NCBI RefSeq assembly: GCF_007830115.1
Contig: NZ_VLKP01000002.1
Coordinates: 124,001-188,000, forward strand
Direction of reading: 5' to 3'
Source of the DNA: Aerolutibacter ruishenii
Lineage (GTDB): Bacteria; Pseudomonadota; Gammaproteobacteria; Xanthomonadales; Xanthomonadaceae
DNA length: 64,000 bases
Part shown: positions 1 to 8,411 of the stretch, one piece after another
How the letters are laid out: each line of letters begins with the position of its first letter
How positions within the stretch are numbered: position 1 is the first letter of the stretch
The notes under the pieces: generated by a model
Told to the model about the DNA's origin: nothing
Seen by the model: only the letters and a program-made list of their open reading frames with translations
The model's database searches: none
Made by a program: the position numbers and the translations under genes

Positions 1-95
1 AAAAGCACCGCACCGGTGGCCCCCAACAGGAGACCCACCCGTCGCGCCCGCGCCGGCGAAACGGCCAACGCGGTCACGGCCCCGCCACCGGGCAT
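1..95 (-). CDS. Possible N-terminus of an EamA-type membrane transporter (cut by window edge)
   Basis: An open frame starts at an ATG (complement of 93-95) and runs off the left edge of the window. It reads MPGGGAVTALAVSPARA and then a hydrophobic stretch (VGLLLGATGAVLF) that resembles the first helix of DMT/EamA permeases. Only about 31 codons are visible and no clear Shine-Dalgarno precedes the ATG. The call rests on the look of the first helix and on open coding only. The rest of 1-320 shows no other convincing gene and presumably holds the divergent promoters for this frame and the sensor kinase at 321. Confidence 0.3.
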   Translation of the reverse strand, partial: MPGGGAVTALAVSPARARRVGLLLGATGAVL

Positions 96-320
96 CGATG
101 CAGCATGGGCACACTGGCGATGGTCATCGCGGGATCCTGAACCGGGGTCGCCTAGGATGCGGCCCAACCCGGTGCGTGGCCAGTCGCCAGGGGTCGGATA
201 CCGGTGCGATGGGGGGGCTGAACCAACGGCCTGCCACATGCGCCGACTTTTGTTAACGTGGCGCCTCTGGGTGCTAACCACTGATTGGCATTCCGCCGGT
301 CGCTCACGTCCAGGGAAAGC

Positions 321-1412
321 ATGGGCAACGCCATTCCGACCGCTCGCGTCCTCGTTGTCGATGACCAGCCGGCCAACCTGCGTGTGGTCAGCATGCTGCT
401 GGCACGCCAGTCGTTCGAGGTCATCACCGCCGCAAGCGGCGAGGAGGCCCTGGACCGCTTCGAGGAAAAGCCACCGGACCTGGTGCTGCTGGACATGATG
501 ATGCCCGGCATGGACGGGTTCGAAGTGCTGTCCGGCCTGCGCGAACGCCGCCATCCCTTCGACGTGCCGGTGGTGTTCGTCACCGCCGCGCAGGACCGGG
601 ACCTGCTGTTGCGTGCGTTCGAAGCCGGCGCGGTGGATTACGTGACCAAGCCGTTCCTGCCCGAGGAACTGCTGGCGCGCGTCAATGCGCACGTCGGCCT
701 CAAGTTGACCCGCGACCGGCTTGCACGCGTGGCACGCGAGCGCGAGGAGCTGGTCAACCTCGTCGCACATGATCTCAAGAACCCGTTGAGCAGCGTGCTG
801 TTCGCCAGCGACATCCTGATGCAGGAAGGGGTCAAGCCTGAACGTGTGCCGCGCTACGTGCGGATGATCCACGAGAGCGCGCAGGACGCGCTGGGCTACA
901 TCCGGGAATACCTGGAAAGCCGCGCGCGCGGCGGGGTCAACCCGCACGCGGACGCCAGGGCCGACCTGGGCACCACGCTGGATTGGCTGATGCAGCGCTA
1001 TGAAATGCAGTTGGAGGCGCGGGGGATCGCACCGACGGTGGTCCCGCCTGCGGAACCCGCGCAGGTGGCCATCGACGAACGCGTGCTGCGCCAGGTCTGC
1101 GAGAACCTCGTGACCAACGCGATGAAATACGCCGCCAACGCACCGCTGACCCTGGCAGCGCAGCGCGGCGCACCTGGCTTCTGGCGGCTGGTGGTGGCCG
1201 ACCGCGGGCCGGGAATTCCCGCGTCCCGGCAGCGCGAGTTGTTCAAGCCTTTCACCCGGTTGCAGGCCGACCCCAAGGATACGATCTCCAGCGGGCTGGG
1301 CCTGTCGCTGGCCAAGCAGATCGTCGAATCCGCCGGCGGCCAACTCTGGCACGAGGCGCGGACCCGGGGCGGATCACGCTTCGTGATCGAACTGCCGGAA
1401 GCGGCGCCATGA
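321..1412 (+). CDS. Response regulator/histidine kinase hybrid (REC-HisKA-HATPase)
   Basis: This soluble signalling protein of 363 residues has the receiver domain first and the kinase second. The receiver (about residues 5-125) has the acidic pair VVDD, the phospho-acceptor Asp in LVLLDMMMPG and the Lys in VTKPF. The kinase follows: H-box NLVAHDLKNPLSS (phospho-His), N-box ENLVTNAMKYAA, and G-boxes ADRGPGIP and GLGLSLAKQ. There are no membrane segments or PAS/GAF sensor domains, so the input is probably phosphorylation of the REC domain by another kinase. The ATG at 321 is chosen because AGGGAAA lies just upstream; in-frame codons before it add a non-conserved leader. No partner regulator is adjacent. 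The family is clear, the target unknown. Confidence 0.85.
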   Translation: MGNAIPTARVLVVDDQPANLRVVSMLLARQSFEVITAASGEEALDRFEEKPPDLVLLDMMMPGMDGFEVLSGLRERRHPFDVPVVFVTAAQDRDLLLRAFEAGAVDYVTKPFLPEELLARVNAHVGLKLTRDRLARVAREREELVNLVAHDLKNPLSSVLFASDILMQEGVKPERVPRYVRMIHESAQDALGYIREYLESRARGGVNPHADARADLGTTLDWLMQRYEMQLEARGIAPTVVPPAEPAQVAIDERVLRQVCENLVTNAMKYAANAPLTLAAQRGAPGFWRLVVADRGPGIPASRQRELFKPFTRLQADPKDTISSGLGLSLAKQIVESAGGQLWHEARTRGGSRFVIELPEAAP

Positions 1413-1532
1413 TCTGGCCGACGACACCCCGACGGACCTGATACCTGCCTGATCCTGGTCGGCGAACGCCGGTACGGCCGCATTCGATGCCGGCCTGGGC
1501 GCAGCGGCGGACAGGCCCTTCGCGGCGATCAG

Positions 1533-1889
1533 TTACGCTTGGTCACTGCCACCGTCATCGCGACTGCGCGCCGTGCTGCGCTGCTTGCGGGCACTCTTCT
1601 TCGCTTCGACACGGCGCGCGGTGCCCTCGATCGGCGCGTTGGCCTCGGCCTCGCGCGCCTTGCGGCGGGCGGCGTACCAGAGCAGACCGACACCGGCGAC
1701 GGTGGCCACGGCAACGAACGGGTGACGGCGCACCATCGTGGTCGCCACGCGCGCACCGCCCTTCAGCGCGCCGAGCTTGGCGCCGGTCTGCAGCCACTTG
1801 TCCGCGGCAGGCAGCGCGTGCTTGAGGCCATCGCCCACGGCGTTGGCCAGGCCCAGGGCACGGTCGGGGAGGGTATGCAGGGCGTTCAC
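1533..1889 (-). CDS. Small membrane-anchored protein of unknown function
   Basis: A protein of 118 residues with an amphipathic N-terminal half (NALHTLPDRALGLANAVGDGLKHALP), one hydrophobic segment (FVAVATVAGVGLLWYAA) and a strongly basic/acidic tail (RRKAREAEANAP to RSRDDGGSDQA). Proteins of this shape are, as I recall, common in Xanthomonadaceae, but I know no function. No ATG is in frame near the start. A GTG at 1889 has a GGAG motif about nine bases upstream; a TTG at 1904 is the alternative and would add MENTL. It lies 89 bp beyond the end of hrpB on the same strand, so it may be co-transcribed with it. Confidence 0.6.
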   Translation of the reverse strand: MNALHTLPDRALGLANAVGDGLKHALPAADKWLQTGAKLGALKGGARVATTMVRRHPFVAVATVAGVGLLWYAARRKAREAEANAPIEGTARRVEAKKSARKQRSTARSRDDGGSDQA

Positions 1890-1978
1890 GAGGGTGTTCT
1901 CCAAGGTTGAACCATGGGGGGCAGTCTCGCGGGGGCGCTGTTGCGGCGGCGTGAGCGCAGCGCCGATACGGCATTGGT

Positions 1979-4630
1979 TCAGGTGCCACGCGGCTTGGCG
2001 CGGTGGGTGGCGGTGGCGGTCCACGGGTCGTCGGGCCACGGGTGCTTGGGGTAGCGACCCTTCATTTCCTTTTTCACCTCGGGATAGGTGCGTTCCCAGA
2101 AGCCTTTCAGGTCCTGGGTGACCTGCAATGGGCGGCCGCCAGGTGAGAGCAGGTGCAGGGTGACGGGGACGCGACCGTCGGCCACGCGCGGGGTGTCGGC
2201 CAGGCCGAACAGCTCCTGCAGCTTCACCGCCAGCACCGGCGGCTGCGGCCCACCGACGGTGCGGCCGTCGGCATCGGTCAGTGCGTCGTCCCACGCGTAC
2301 TCGATGCGGCGCTCCATGCCGGAGGGCACGGTGATGCGCGTGGGTGCAAGTGCGTCGATGCGTTGGCGCAGCGCCCACGGCAACGCGCTCTTCAGCGCTT
2401 CGCCGAACGCCTGCTCGTCGAGTGCATCGAGGCGGGTTTTGCCGCTCAACGCGGACTTGAGCCAGTCGTCGAGCGTGGCCAGCAACGCGGCGTCGGACAG
2501 GTCGGGCAACGCTGCTTCACCTTCGGCCAGTTCCGCGCACCATGCACGCAGGCAGCGCACGCGGGCGCGCCACTGACGCAGGCCCTCGGTCCACGGCAGC
2601 GCGTCCAGGCCGAGCTGGCGCACTGCGTCGACCAGCGCATCGGCGTAGCGCGCCGGGTCAGGTCTGGCCAGCGGTCTGGACGACAGCACGATGCGGTCGA
2701 AGCGGCTCTCGCGCACCGCGGCGATGCCGCGCACGGCCGCGTCCCACACCACGCGGTCCTCGGTGGCAAAGCGGCTGGGAAAGTCGCGGCGCAGCACTGC
2801 TTCGTCCGGTGGCGCGGCACGCAGGATGCGGGCGTCACGCGCCTCATCGCGCAGCTCGGTGATCACCAGCCACGGTTCGCCGTACAGCGCACTGTCATCG
2901 AACAGCTTCGCGCTGCGGCCGTTGGCGAGCTGGTAGCGGTACGGGTCGCCCGGGTGCTGGCGCGCGATGCGGTCGGGAAAGGCGTGCAGCAACAGGTCGC
3001 CGAGCGCGTGCGCGGGGTGGTCGGTGCGTGGCGGCGCGTCCACGCGCAGGCGACGGCGCCACTGGCGCGTGGCCTGGTCGAGTGCGGCCAGCGCCGAGCG
3101 CGAGACATTGCCGGCGACGCGACCATTGCGGAATGCGGCCAACGCCTGCCAACGATCGGCCAGTGCGTCGGAGCGAGGGACGCCCGGGCCGGTGCGCAGC
3201 GGGTCGCGTGCTTCGAGCAACGCGGCGAGGTCGCAGGCGAGCGAGCGCGCTTCGGCATCGCGGGGCGCCAGCAGCATCGCGGCCAGGCGTGGGTGGGTGC
3301 CGAGTGCCAGCATGCGACGGCCGACCGACGTAATCGCGGGGAGCGCGGCAAGGGGCTTGGCGGTGGTGGCGCTGCCATGGGTCGGGCCGATCGCCGGGGC
3401 GGCGTCGCGCGGTGACGCCGTCGATGCGCCGCCCGCCGCCAGTGCGCCAAGGCGTTGCAACAACTCGCAGGCGGCGGCCATCGCGCCGCTGGGCGGCGCA
3501 TCGACGAACCGCAACTGCGTGCTGCCCCATGCGGCCAGCTCCAGCGCTAGGCCGGCCAGTTCCACCTGCGCGATTTCCGGCCGGCGCTGCGGCTCCAGCC
3601 GCTGCGACTCCGGCCAAAGGCGGTAGGCCCAACCTTCGGCGACGCGTCCGGCGCGGCCCGCGCGCTGGTCGGCCGAGGCCTGCGCGATGGTGACCACATC
3701 CAGCCGTGGGAAACCGCTATTGGGATCGTAGCGCGGCTCGCGCGCGAGACCGCTGTCGATCACCACGCGCACGCCGGGCAGGGTCACGCTGGACTCGGCG
3801 ACGTTGGTGGCCAGCACCACGCGGCGATGGCCCTCGGGGTCGGGCTGCAGCACGCGCGACTGCTGCTCGACCGGCAACTCGCCGTGCAGCGCCAGCACAT
3901 CCACCCCACGCAATGCGTCACTGCTGGCAAGCGCCGCGTCCACGCGCGATATCTCGCGCTGGCCCGGCAGGAACACCAGCACGTCGCCCGGATGCTGTGA
4001 CACCGCGTGCTCGATGGCGCGGCGCGTCTGGTGCTCCAGCGCCTCCTCGCGACGCGCCGGGAAATGCGCAACCGACACCGGGAAGCTACGGCCGGCGCTG
4101 CCCAGCCGCGGCGCATCGAGGAACTGCGCCAGGCGCTCGCCATCCAGCGTGGCCGACATCACCACGATGCGCAGGTCCTCGCGCAGGCCGGCCTGCACGT
4201 CCAGCGCCAGCGCCAGGCCGAGGTCGGCGCTGAGGTGGCGTTCGTGGAATTCGTCGAACAGCAACGCGCCCACGCCTTCCAGCATTGGGTCGTCCTGCAG
4301 CATGCGGGTGAGGATGCCTTCGGTGACCACTTCGATCCGCGTGTTGGCGCCGACCTTGTTCTCGAAGCGGATGCGGTAGCCCACGGTTTCGCCGGGTTGT
4401 TCACCGCGCTGCCGCGCCATGAAGGTGGCGGCGGCGCGTGCGGCGACGCGGCGCGGTTCCAGCATCACGATCTTGCGGCCTTGCAGCCAGGGCGCATCGA
4501 GTAGCGCTGGTGGCACCTGGGTGGTCTTGCCGGCGCCGGGCGGGGCTTCAAGGACGAGACGCGGGTGCGTGGCAAGGCTGTCGCGGATCTGCGGGAGCAG
4601 TGCGTCGATGGGGAAGACGAGAGGGTTCAT
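1979..4630 (-). CDS. hrpB: ATP-dependent RNA helicase HrpB (DEAH box)
   Basis: A superfamily 2 DEAH-box helicase of 883 residues, close to the usual length of bacterial HrpB. Motif I is PPGAGKTTQ near residue 35, motif II is DEFH, motif III is MSATLDG, and motif VI is the QRAGRAGR segment. The helicase core is followed by the HA2-like region and the HrpB C-terminal domain (PSGMERRIEYAWDD and GGRPLQVTQDLKGFWERTYPEVKKEMKGRYPKHPWPDDP, split here only for description), the latter being a family hallmark. The ATG at 4630 is chosen over an in-frame TTG nine bases earlier. The biological substrate of HrpB is poorly defined in general; RNA metabolism is inferred from the family. Confidence 0.95.
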   Translation of the reverse strand: MNPLVFPIDALLPQIRDSLATHPRLVLEAPPGAGKTTQVPPALLDAPWLQGRKIVMLEPRRVAARAAATFMARQRGEQPGETVGYRIRFENKVGANTRIEVVTEGILTRMLQDDPMLEGVGALLFDEFHERHLSADLGLALALDVQAGLREDLRIVVMSATLDGERLAQFLDAPRLGSAGRSFPVSVAHFPARREEALEHQTRRAIEHAVSQHPGDVLVFLPGQREISRVDAALASSDALRGVDVLALHGELPVEQQSRVLQPDPEGHRRVVLATNVAESSVTLPGVRVVIDSGLAREPRYDPNSGFPRLDVVTIAQASADQRAGRAGRVAEGWAYRLWPESQRLEPQRRPEIAQVELAGLALELAAWGSTQLRFVDAPPSGAMAAACELLQRLGALAAGGASTASPRDAAPAIGPTHGSATTAKPLAALPAITSVGRRMLALGTHPRLAAMLLAPRDAEARSLACDLAALLEARDPLRTGPGVPRSDALADRWQALAAFRNGRVAGNVSRSALAALDQATRQWRRRLRVDAPPRTDHPAHALGDLLLHAFPDRIARQHPGDPYRYQLANGRSAKLFDDSALYGEPWLVITELRDEARDARILRAAPPDEAVLRRDFPSRFATEDRVVWDAAVRGIAAVRESRFDRIVLSSRPLARPDPARYADALVDAVRQLGLDALPWTEGLRQWRARVRCLRAWCAELAEGEAALPDLSDAALLATLDDWLKSALSGKTRLDALDEQAFGEALKSALPWALRQRIDALAPTRITVPSGMERRIEYAWDDALTDADGRTVGGPQPPVLAVKLQELFGLADTPRVADGRVPVTLHLLSPGGRPLQVTQDLKGFWERTYPEVKKEMKGRYPKHPWPDDPWTATATHRAKPRGT

Positions 4631-4748
4631 CGCTGCCAAGGATACGGGGACTTGGCAGCTTCAAAGCTGTTTGGGGACGGGTTGGTCGCGCGCCGACCGA
4701 AGACACGCCGCCAAAGCCCAGAAACCCGCCGTCGACTAAAATCCCCCT

Positions 4749-5543
4749 ATGAACTTGATCGACATCGGCGCCAACCTCACCCACGACTCCTTCGACCACG
4801 ACCGCGACGCCGTGCTGCAACGCGCCCGCGACGCTGGCGTTGGGCAGATGGTCATCACCGGCGCCAGCCGCGAGCATTCGCCGCAGGCGTTGGCGCTGGC
4901 GCAAGCGCACCCCGGTGAATTGTTCGCCACCGCCGGCGTGCACCCGCACCACGCCATCGAATACACCGCCGAGTGCGACGCGGAAATGCGCGCACTGCAC
5001 ACGCATCCGGAGGTGGTCGCGGTCGGTGAGTGCGGCCTCGACTACTTCCGCGACTTCTCGCCGCGCCCGGCGCAACGCCGCGCCTTCGAACTGCAGTTGC
5101 AGATCGGCGTGGACACCGGCAAGCCGCTGTTCCTGCACCAGCGCGACGCGCATGCCGACTTCATGGCAATGATGAAGAACTTCAACGGCCGCATCGGCCC
5201 GGCGGTGGTGCACTGTTTCACCGGCACGCGCGAGGAGCTGTTCGACTACCTCGACCAGGACTGGTACGTGGGCATCACCGGCTGGCTGTGCGACGAACGC
5301 CGCGGCCTGCACCTGCGCGAGCTGGTCAGGCACATTCCCGCCAACCGGCTGATGATCGAGACCGACGCGCCGTACCTGCTGCCGCGCACCGTGCGCCCGC
5401 AGCCCAGCCATCGCCGCAACGAGCCGATGTACCTGGCGCACATCGTCGAGGAGCTCGCACGTGACCGCGGCGAGGATGTCGCCACGACCGCGGCCAACAG
5501 CACGTCCGCGGCGCGCGCGTTCTTCCGTCTGCCTCCGCGCTGA
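4749..5543 (+). CDS. tatD: TatD-family metal-dependent DNase
   Basis: A protein of 264 residues with the TIM-barrel hydrolase pattern of TatD: metal site DIGANLTH near the N-terminus, GVHPHH, GECGLDYFRD, the histidine of FLHQRDAH, VVHCFTG, and the ETDAPYL Asp close to the C-terminus. Family members hydrolyse DNA 3'-to-5' in a magnesium-dependent way and have been linked to repair and DNA turnover. It is divergent from hrpB, with 118 bp between the two start codons. The C-terminal half holds the YLLPR and HRRNEP blocks typical of the branch with E. coli TatD rather than YcfH or YjjV. Confidence 0.92.
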   Translation: MNLIDIGANLTHDSFDHDRDAVLQRARDAGVGQMVITGASREHSPQALALAQAHPGELFATAGVHPHHAIEYTAECDAEMRALHTHPEVVAVGECGLDYFRDFSPRPAQRRAFELQLQIGVDTGKPLFLHQRDAHADFMAMMKNFNGRIGPAVVHCFTGTREELFDYLDQDWYVGITGWLCDERRGLHLRELVRHIPANRLMIETDAPYLLPRTVRPQPSHRRNEPMYLAHIVEELARDRGEDVATTAANSTSAARAFFRLPPR

Positions 5544-5628
5544 TGCTGTCGGCGACTGGCTCGGGCGGCGGTTGAAGCGCCAGGCGCACGCCTGACCGCG
5601 CGACGACACCACGGTACGGGCCGGGGTG

Positions 5629-5982
5629 TCAACGTATCGGCGTGTCCAGCCGCGCGAGGTAATGGGCGTCATGCCGCGATGGCGCCGCAGGCAGCACCAC
5701 CACCTCGACACGTTCGATGCCCACGCGCTGGCAGGCACGTCCGACCTCGCTCATCAGCCGCGCCCGTGCGTCGTAGACCTGGCTGAAGTTGTACAGGCCC
5801 AGCACCTCGCCCACCTCGCGCTGGGTGGGCAACGCGCGCGCCTGGCAATCAAACGCCAGCCGCACGGCCCCGATCGGCGCCACATCGGTCACCGGCGGTT
5901 CGGCAGCGAATCCGGTGCCCGTAGCTGCCAACAGCGCAGCGGTGACACACCCACGCTGCATGGAGCGAAATGAAATGGCCAT
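5629..5982 (-). CDS. Small exported protein of unknown function
   Basis: A protein of 117 residues. The start at 5982 has GGGAG seven bases upstream and gives an N-terminus that ends in ALLAATGTGFAAEPP, which fits a signal peptide cut after AAE or AA. The mature part (AFDCQARALPTQREVGEVLGLYNFSQVYDARARLMSEVGRACQRVGIERVEVV, in pieces) holds two cysteines that may form a disulfide in the periplasm. It resembles short periplasmic proteins of the UrcA kind in size and layout, but I cannot place it firmly. It stands alone between convergent tatD and the ABC-2 permease. Confidence 0.6.
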   Translation of the reverse strand: MAISFRSMQRGCVTAALLAATGTGFAAEPPVTDVAPIGAVRLAFDCQARALPTQREVGEVLGLYNFSQVYDARARLMSEVGRACQRVGIERVEVVVLPAAPSRHDAHYLARLDTPIR

Positions 5983-6139
5983 GGCGATGCTCCCTCGCGA
6001 CGGACACGCGACCCGCACGGTGTGCAGGCGCGCCGTCATGCCGAAGCATTACGGTTTCACGCGCGGCGATGACGAAGTGCCGTCGCCCCGACGCCACCCG
6101 CCGACGAACGGCGCGCATTCCTCTGCATTGCCTCGCGCC

Positions 6140-6910
6140 TCAGCTGCGCAGCCCCACCCCGCGCTTGAGCAGCCACAGGCCGAACGCCGCCAGCGCGGCC
6201 GCGAACGCCAGCATCAGTGCATACGCCACCCACAGCGGCACGTCGCTCACGCCCAGCAGGCCGTAGCGGAACGCATTGACCATGTAGAAGATCGGGTTGA
6301 GGTGGGTCGCCGCCTCGGCCCAACCCGGCAGCAGCTTCACCGAATAGAACACGCCGCCCAGATAGGTCAGTGGGGTCAGGATGAACGTCGGCACGATGGC
6401 GATGTCGTCGAACTTCTTGGCGTACACCGCATTGACGAAGCCGGCCAGCGAGAAGATCGTCGCGCCCAGCAGCACGGTGGTGAACGTCACCAGCGGATGC
6501 GGGATCCGCACCTTGGTGAACAGCATGGCGATCAACAACACGATCACCCCGACCATCAACCCGCGCAGCACCGCTCCCGCCACGTAGCCGGTGAGGATCA
6601 CCCAGTTGGGCATCGGGCTGACCAGCAGCTCCTCCACGTGGTGGCCGAACTTCGCGCCGAAGAACGAGCTGCTGATGTTGCCGTAGCTGTTCTGGATCAC
6701 GCTCATCATCACCAGTCCGGGGACGATGAAGTCCATGTACGTGATTCCGTCCATCTCGCCCACGCGCGAGCCGATCAGCTGGCCGAAGATCATGAAGTAC
6801 AGCGTCATGGTGATCGCCGGCGGAATCAGCGTCTGCGTCCAGATCCGCAGGATCCGCATCACTTCGCGGCGGGTGATCGTGCCCAGCGCGACCAGGTTGG
6901 GGTTGCTCAT
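6140..6910 (-). CDS. ABC-2 type transporter permease (YadH-like)
   Basis: An integral membrane protein of 256 residues with about six hydrophobic segments (TLIPPAITMTLYFMIFG, MDFIVPGLVMMSVI, GLMVGVIVLLIAMLF, FTTVLLGATIFSLAGF, IAIVPTFILTPLTYLGG, ALMLAFAAALAAFGLWLL) and the ABC-2 hallmarks ELLVSPMP and LTPLTYLGGVFYS. It forms an exporter with the ATPase directly upstream; the two genes overlap by four bases (ATGA at 6907-6910), which implies translational coupling. The substrate is unknown. YadGH-type systems are widely conserved and poorly characterised. Confidence 0.9.
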   Translation of the reverse strand: MSNPNLVALGTITRREVMRILRIWTQTLIPPAITMTLYFMIFGQLIGSRVGEMDGITYMDFIVPGLVMMSVIQNSYGNISSSFFGAKFGHHVEELLVSPMPNWVILTGYVAGAVLRGLMVGVIVLLIAMLFTKVRIPHPLVTFTTVLLGATIFSLAGFVNAVYAKKFDDIAIVPTFILTPLTYLGGVFYSVKLLPGWAEAATHLNPIFYMVNAFRYGLLGVSDVPLWVAYALMLAFAAALAAFGLWLLKRGVGLRS

Positions 6911-7848
6911 GCCGCCGCCCCCTCACGCGCGGTCATCCGCACGAACAGTTCTTCCAGCCTGTTGCTCTTGGTGCGCATCGAGCGCACCCGGATGCCGGCG
7001 GCGTCCAGCGCGGCGAATACCCGGTTGAGGTCCATCTCCCGCGGCATGTCCAGCTCCAGCGTGTGCGCGTCGGCGGCGACCAGGGTGGCGCCCTCGATGG
7101 CCGGCAGCGCTGCCGGCAGCGCGCCCTCGACGTCGAACAGGAAGCCTTCCACGTCGAGCTTGGCCAGCAGCGACTTCATCGGCCCGCTTTCCACGATGGT
7201 GCCGTGGTCGATGATGGCAAGGTTGCGGCACAGGCTCTCCGCTTCCTCCAGGTAATGCGTGGTGAGGATGATCGTGACGCCGGCGGCGTTGATCTCCTTC
7301 AGCGTCTTCCACATGCCGCGGCGGATCTCGATGTCCACGCCGGCGGTGGGTTCGTCCAGGATCAGCAGCTTCGGCTGGGTCATCATGGCGCGGGCGATCA
7401 TCAGCCGCCGCTTCATGCCGCCGGACAGCGTGCGGCTCATCTTGTCCGCCTTGTCCCACAGCTGCGCGTCCTTCAGCACCTGCTCGGCGCGCACCAGCGC
7501 CTGCGCGCGCGGCACGCCGTAGAACCCCGCGTAGTTCACGCAGATGTCCAGCGGCTTCTCGAACATGTTGAAGTTGAATTCCTGCGGCACCAGCCCGATC
7601 AGGCGCATCGCGGCGCTGCGGTCTGCGTCGATGTCCACCCCGAACACCTCCACCGTGCCACCACTCTTGTTGACCAGCGAGCTGACGATGCCGATCAGGG
7701 TGCTCTTGCCGGCGCCGTTGGGGCCCAGCAGGGCGTGGAAATCGCCGGGCGCCACGTCCAGGCTCACGCCTTTCAGCGCCTGCACGCCGTTGTCGTAGGT
7801 CTTGCGCAGGTCACGCACGCGCAGCGCGGGCGCGGGAATCTCATGCAT
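6907..7848 (-). CDS. ABC transporter ATP-binding protein (YadG-like)
   Basis: A protein of 313 residues with one nucleotide-binding domain: Walker A GPNGAGKST, Q-loop LVPQEFNFN, signature LSGGMKRR, Walker B LLILDEPTAGVD and the switch His in TTHYLEEAE. A C-terminal extension of about 90 residues is typical of exporters paired with ABC-2 permeases. The ATG at 7848 is chosen because MHEIPAPALRVRDL begins the conserved domain; the longer frame up to 7938 adds an unconserved arginine-rich leader. It is divergent from the nitric oxide reductase operon across about 290 bp and coupled to the permease. Confidence 0.92.
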   Translation of the reverse strand: MHEIPAPALRVRDLRKTYDNGVQALKGVSLDVAPGDFHALLGPNGAGKSTLIGIVSSLVNKSGGTVEVFGVDIDADRSAAMRLIGLVPQEFNFNMFEKPLDICVNYAGFYGVPRAQALVRAEQVLKDAQLWDKADKMSRTLSGGMKRRLMIARAMMTQPKLLILDEPTAGVDIEIRRGMWKTLKEINAAGVTIILTTHYLEEAESLCRNLAIIDHGTIVESGPMKSLLAKLDVEGFLFDVEGALPAALPAIEGATLVAADAHTLELDMPREMDLNRVFAALDAAGIRVRSMRTKSNRLEELFVRMTAREGAAA

Positions 7849-7982
7849 GCGGGCTCCGAACCGCCGCGCAGCGCGGCTTCCAGGGTCGAATAACGGGACG
7901 CTCCAGTATAGGTGACTGGGCCGGCCCTGCCCCGGCACCGGCGTTGCGGTAGGCGAACGGTCCGTCCCGCCAGCGGCATAAC

Positions 7983-7996
7983 GTGATGATCATCAC
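7983..7996. promoter_or_regulatory. Perfect 14-bp palindrome in the ABC/nor divergent spacer
   Basis: GTGATGATCATCAC is a perfect palindrome 19 bp upstream of the FNR-type box. Its location between two divergent operons suggests an operator for a dimeric regulator, but I do not recognise the family. It does not match the NorR (GT-N7-AC) or NsrR patterns that I know. Function is inferred from symmetry and position only. Confidence 0.35.
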
Positions 7997-8014
7997 CTTC
8001 TACTGTCAGGGTGC

Positions 8015-8063
8015 TTGACTCAGGTCAAACCGTTTTCCTTGCGTTCAGGCGTAGTTTCAGATT
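8015..8063 (+). promoter_or_regulatory. FNR/DNR-type activator box and promoter of the nor operon
   Basis: TTGACTCAGGTCAA at 8015-8028 is a symmetrical TTGAC-N4-GTCAA site that fits the FNR/CRP superfamily consensus TTGAY-N4-RTCAA. Its centre is 8021.5. A TAGTTT hexamer at 8052-8057 lies where a -10 element would fall if the box is centred at -41.5 (class II activation), with transcription starting near 8063. This predicts induction at low oxygen or by nitric oxide through an FNR, ANR or DNR-like protein encoded elsewhere. The spacing agreement strengthens the call, although the transcription start is not known. Confidence 0.65.
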
Positions 8064-8141
8064 GCGGCCATCGCCGCGTCGTCAGCTTCTGCCATCCAGG
8101 CCAACAACAGGCGCCCCGGCGCCTCGTCGAGGAGTTTGGGC

Positions 8142-8411
8142 ATGCGCAAGCGCACCATCGATTTGTCCCTGTCCGTCATCGCCAGCGTCGCGGCACTGCT
8201 GCTGTCGTGGCCGTATTTCCGCGATTTCGAATATTTCGCCGAGTCCCGGCTGGCGTGGATCGTGTATTTCGTCGGTGGCTTCCTGCTGGCGGTGTACGTG
8301 TTCTACGTCTTCCTCCAGGCCACGCATACGCTGTTCGAGCATGATGCGCTGGAGCACGCGGAGGCCGCGAAGAACAGCGACCGCACCGGCAGCGGGGGGA
8401 CGCAACCATGA
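8142..8411 (+). CDS. Small two-helix membrane protein of the nor operon
   Basis: An 89-residue protein with two clear membrane helices (LSLSVIASVAALLLSWPYF and AWIVYFVGGFLLAVYVFYVFLQA) and a charged C-terminal tail. GAGGAG seven bases before the ATG at 8142 decides the start. Its stop codon overlaps the start of norC (ATGA at 8408), so it is made together with the reductase. Small hydrophobic proteins accompany NorCB in some lineages (for example NorH of Thermus), and an accessory or assembly role is inferred from context. I do not recognise a named family. Confidence 0.8.
   Translation: MRKRTIDLSLSVIASVAALLLSWPYFRDFEYFAESRLAWIVYFVGGFLLAVYVFYVFLQATHTLFEHDALEHAEAAKNSDRTGSGGTQP

Noticed and set aside
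16-498. Plus-strand frame at the left edge
   Set aside because: Overlaps the sensor gene start in another frame, and its Arg/Pro/Ser-rich composition is that of an off-frame translation.
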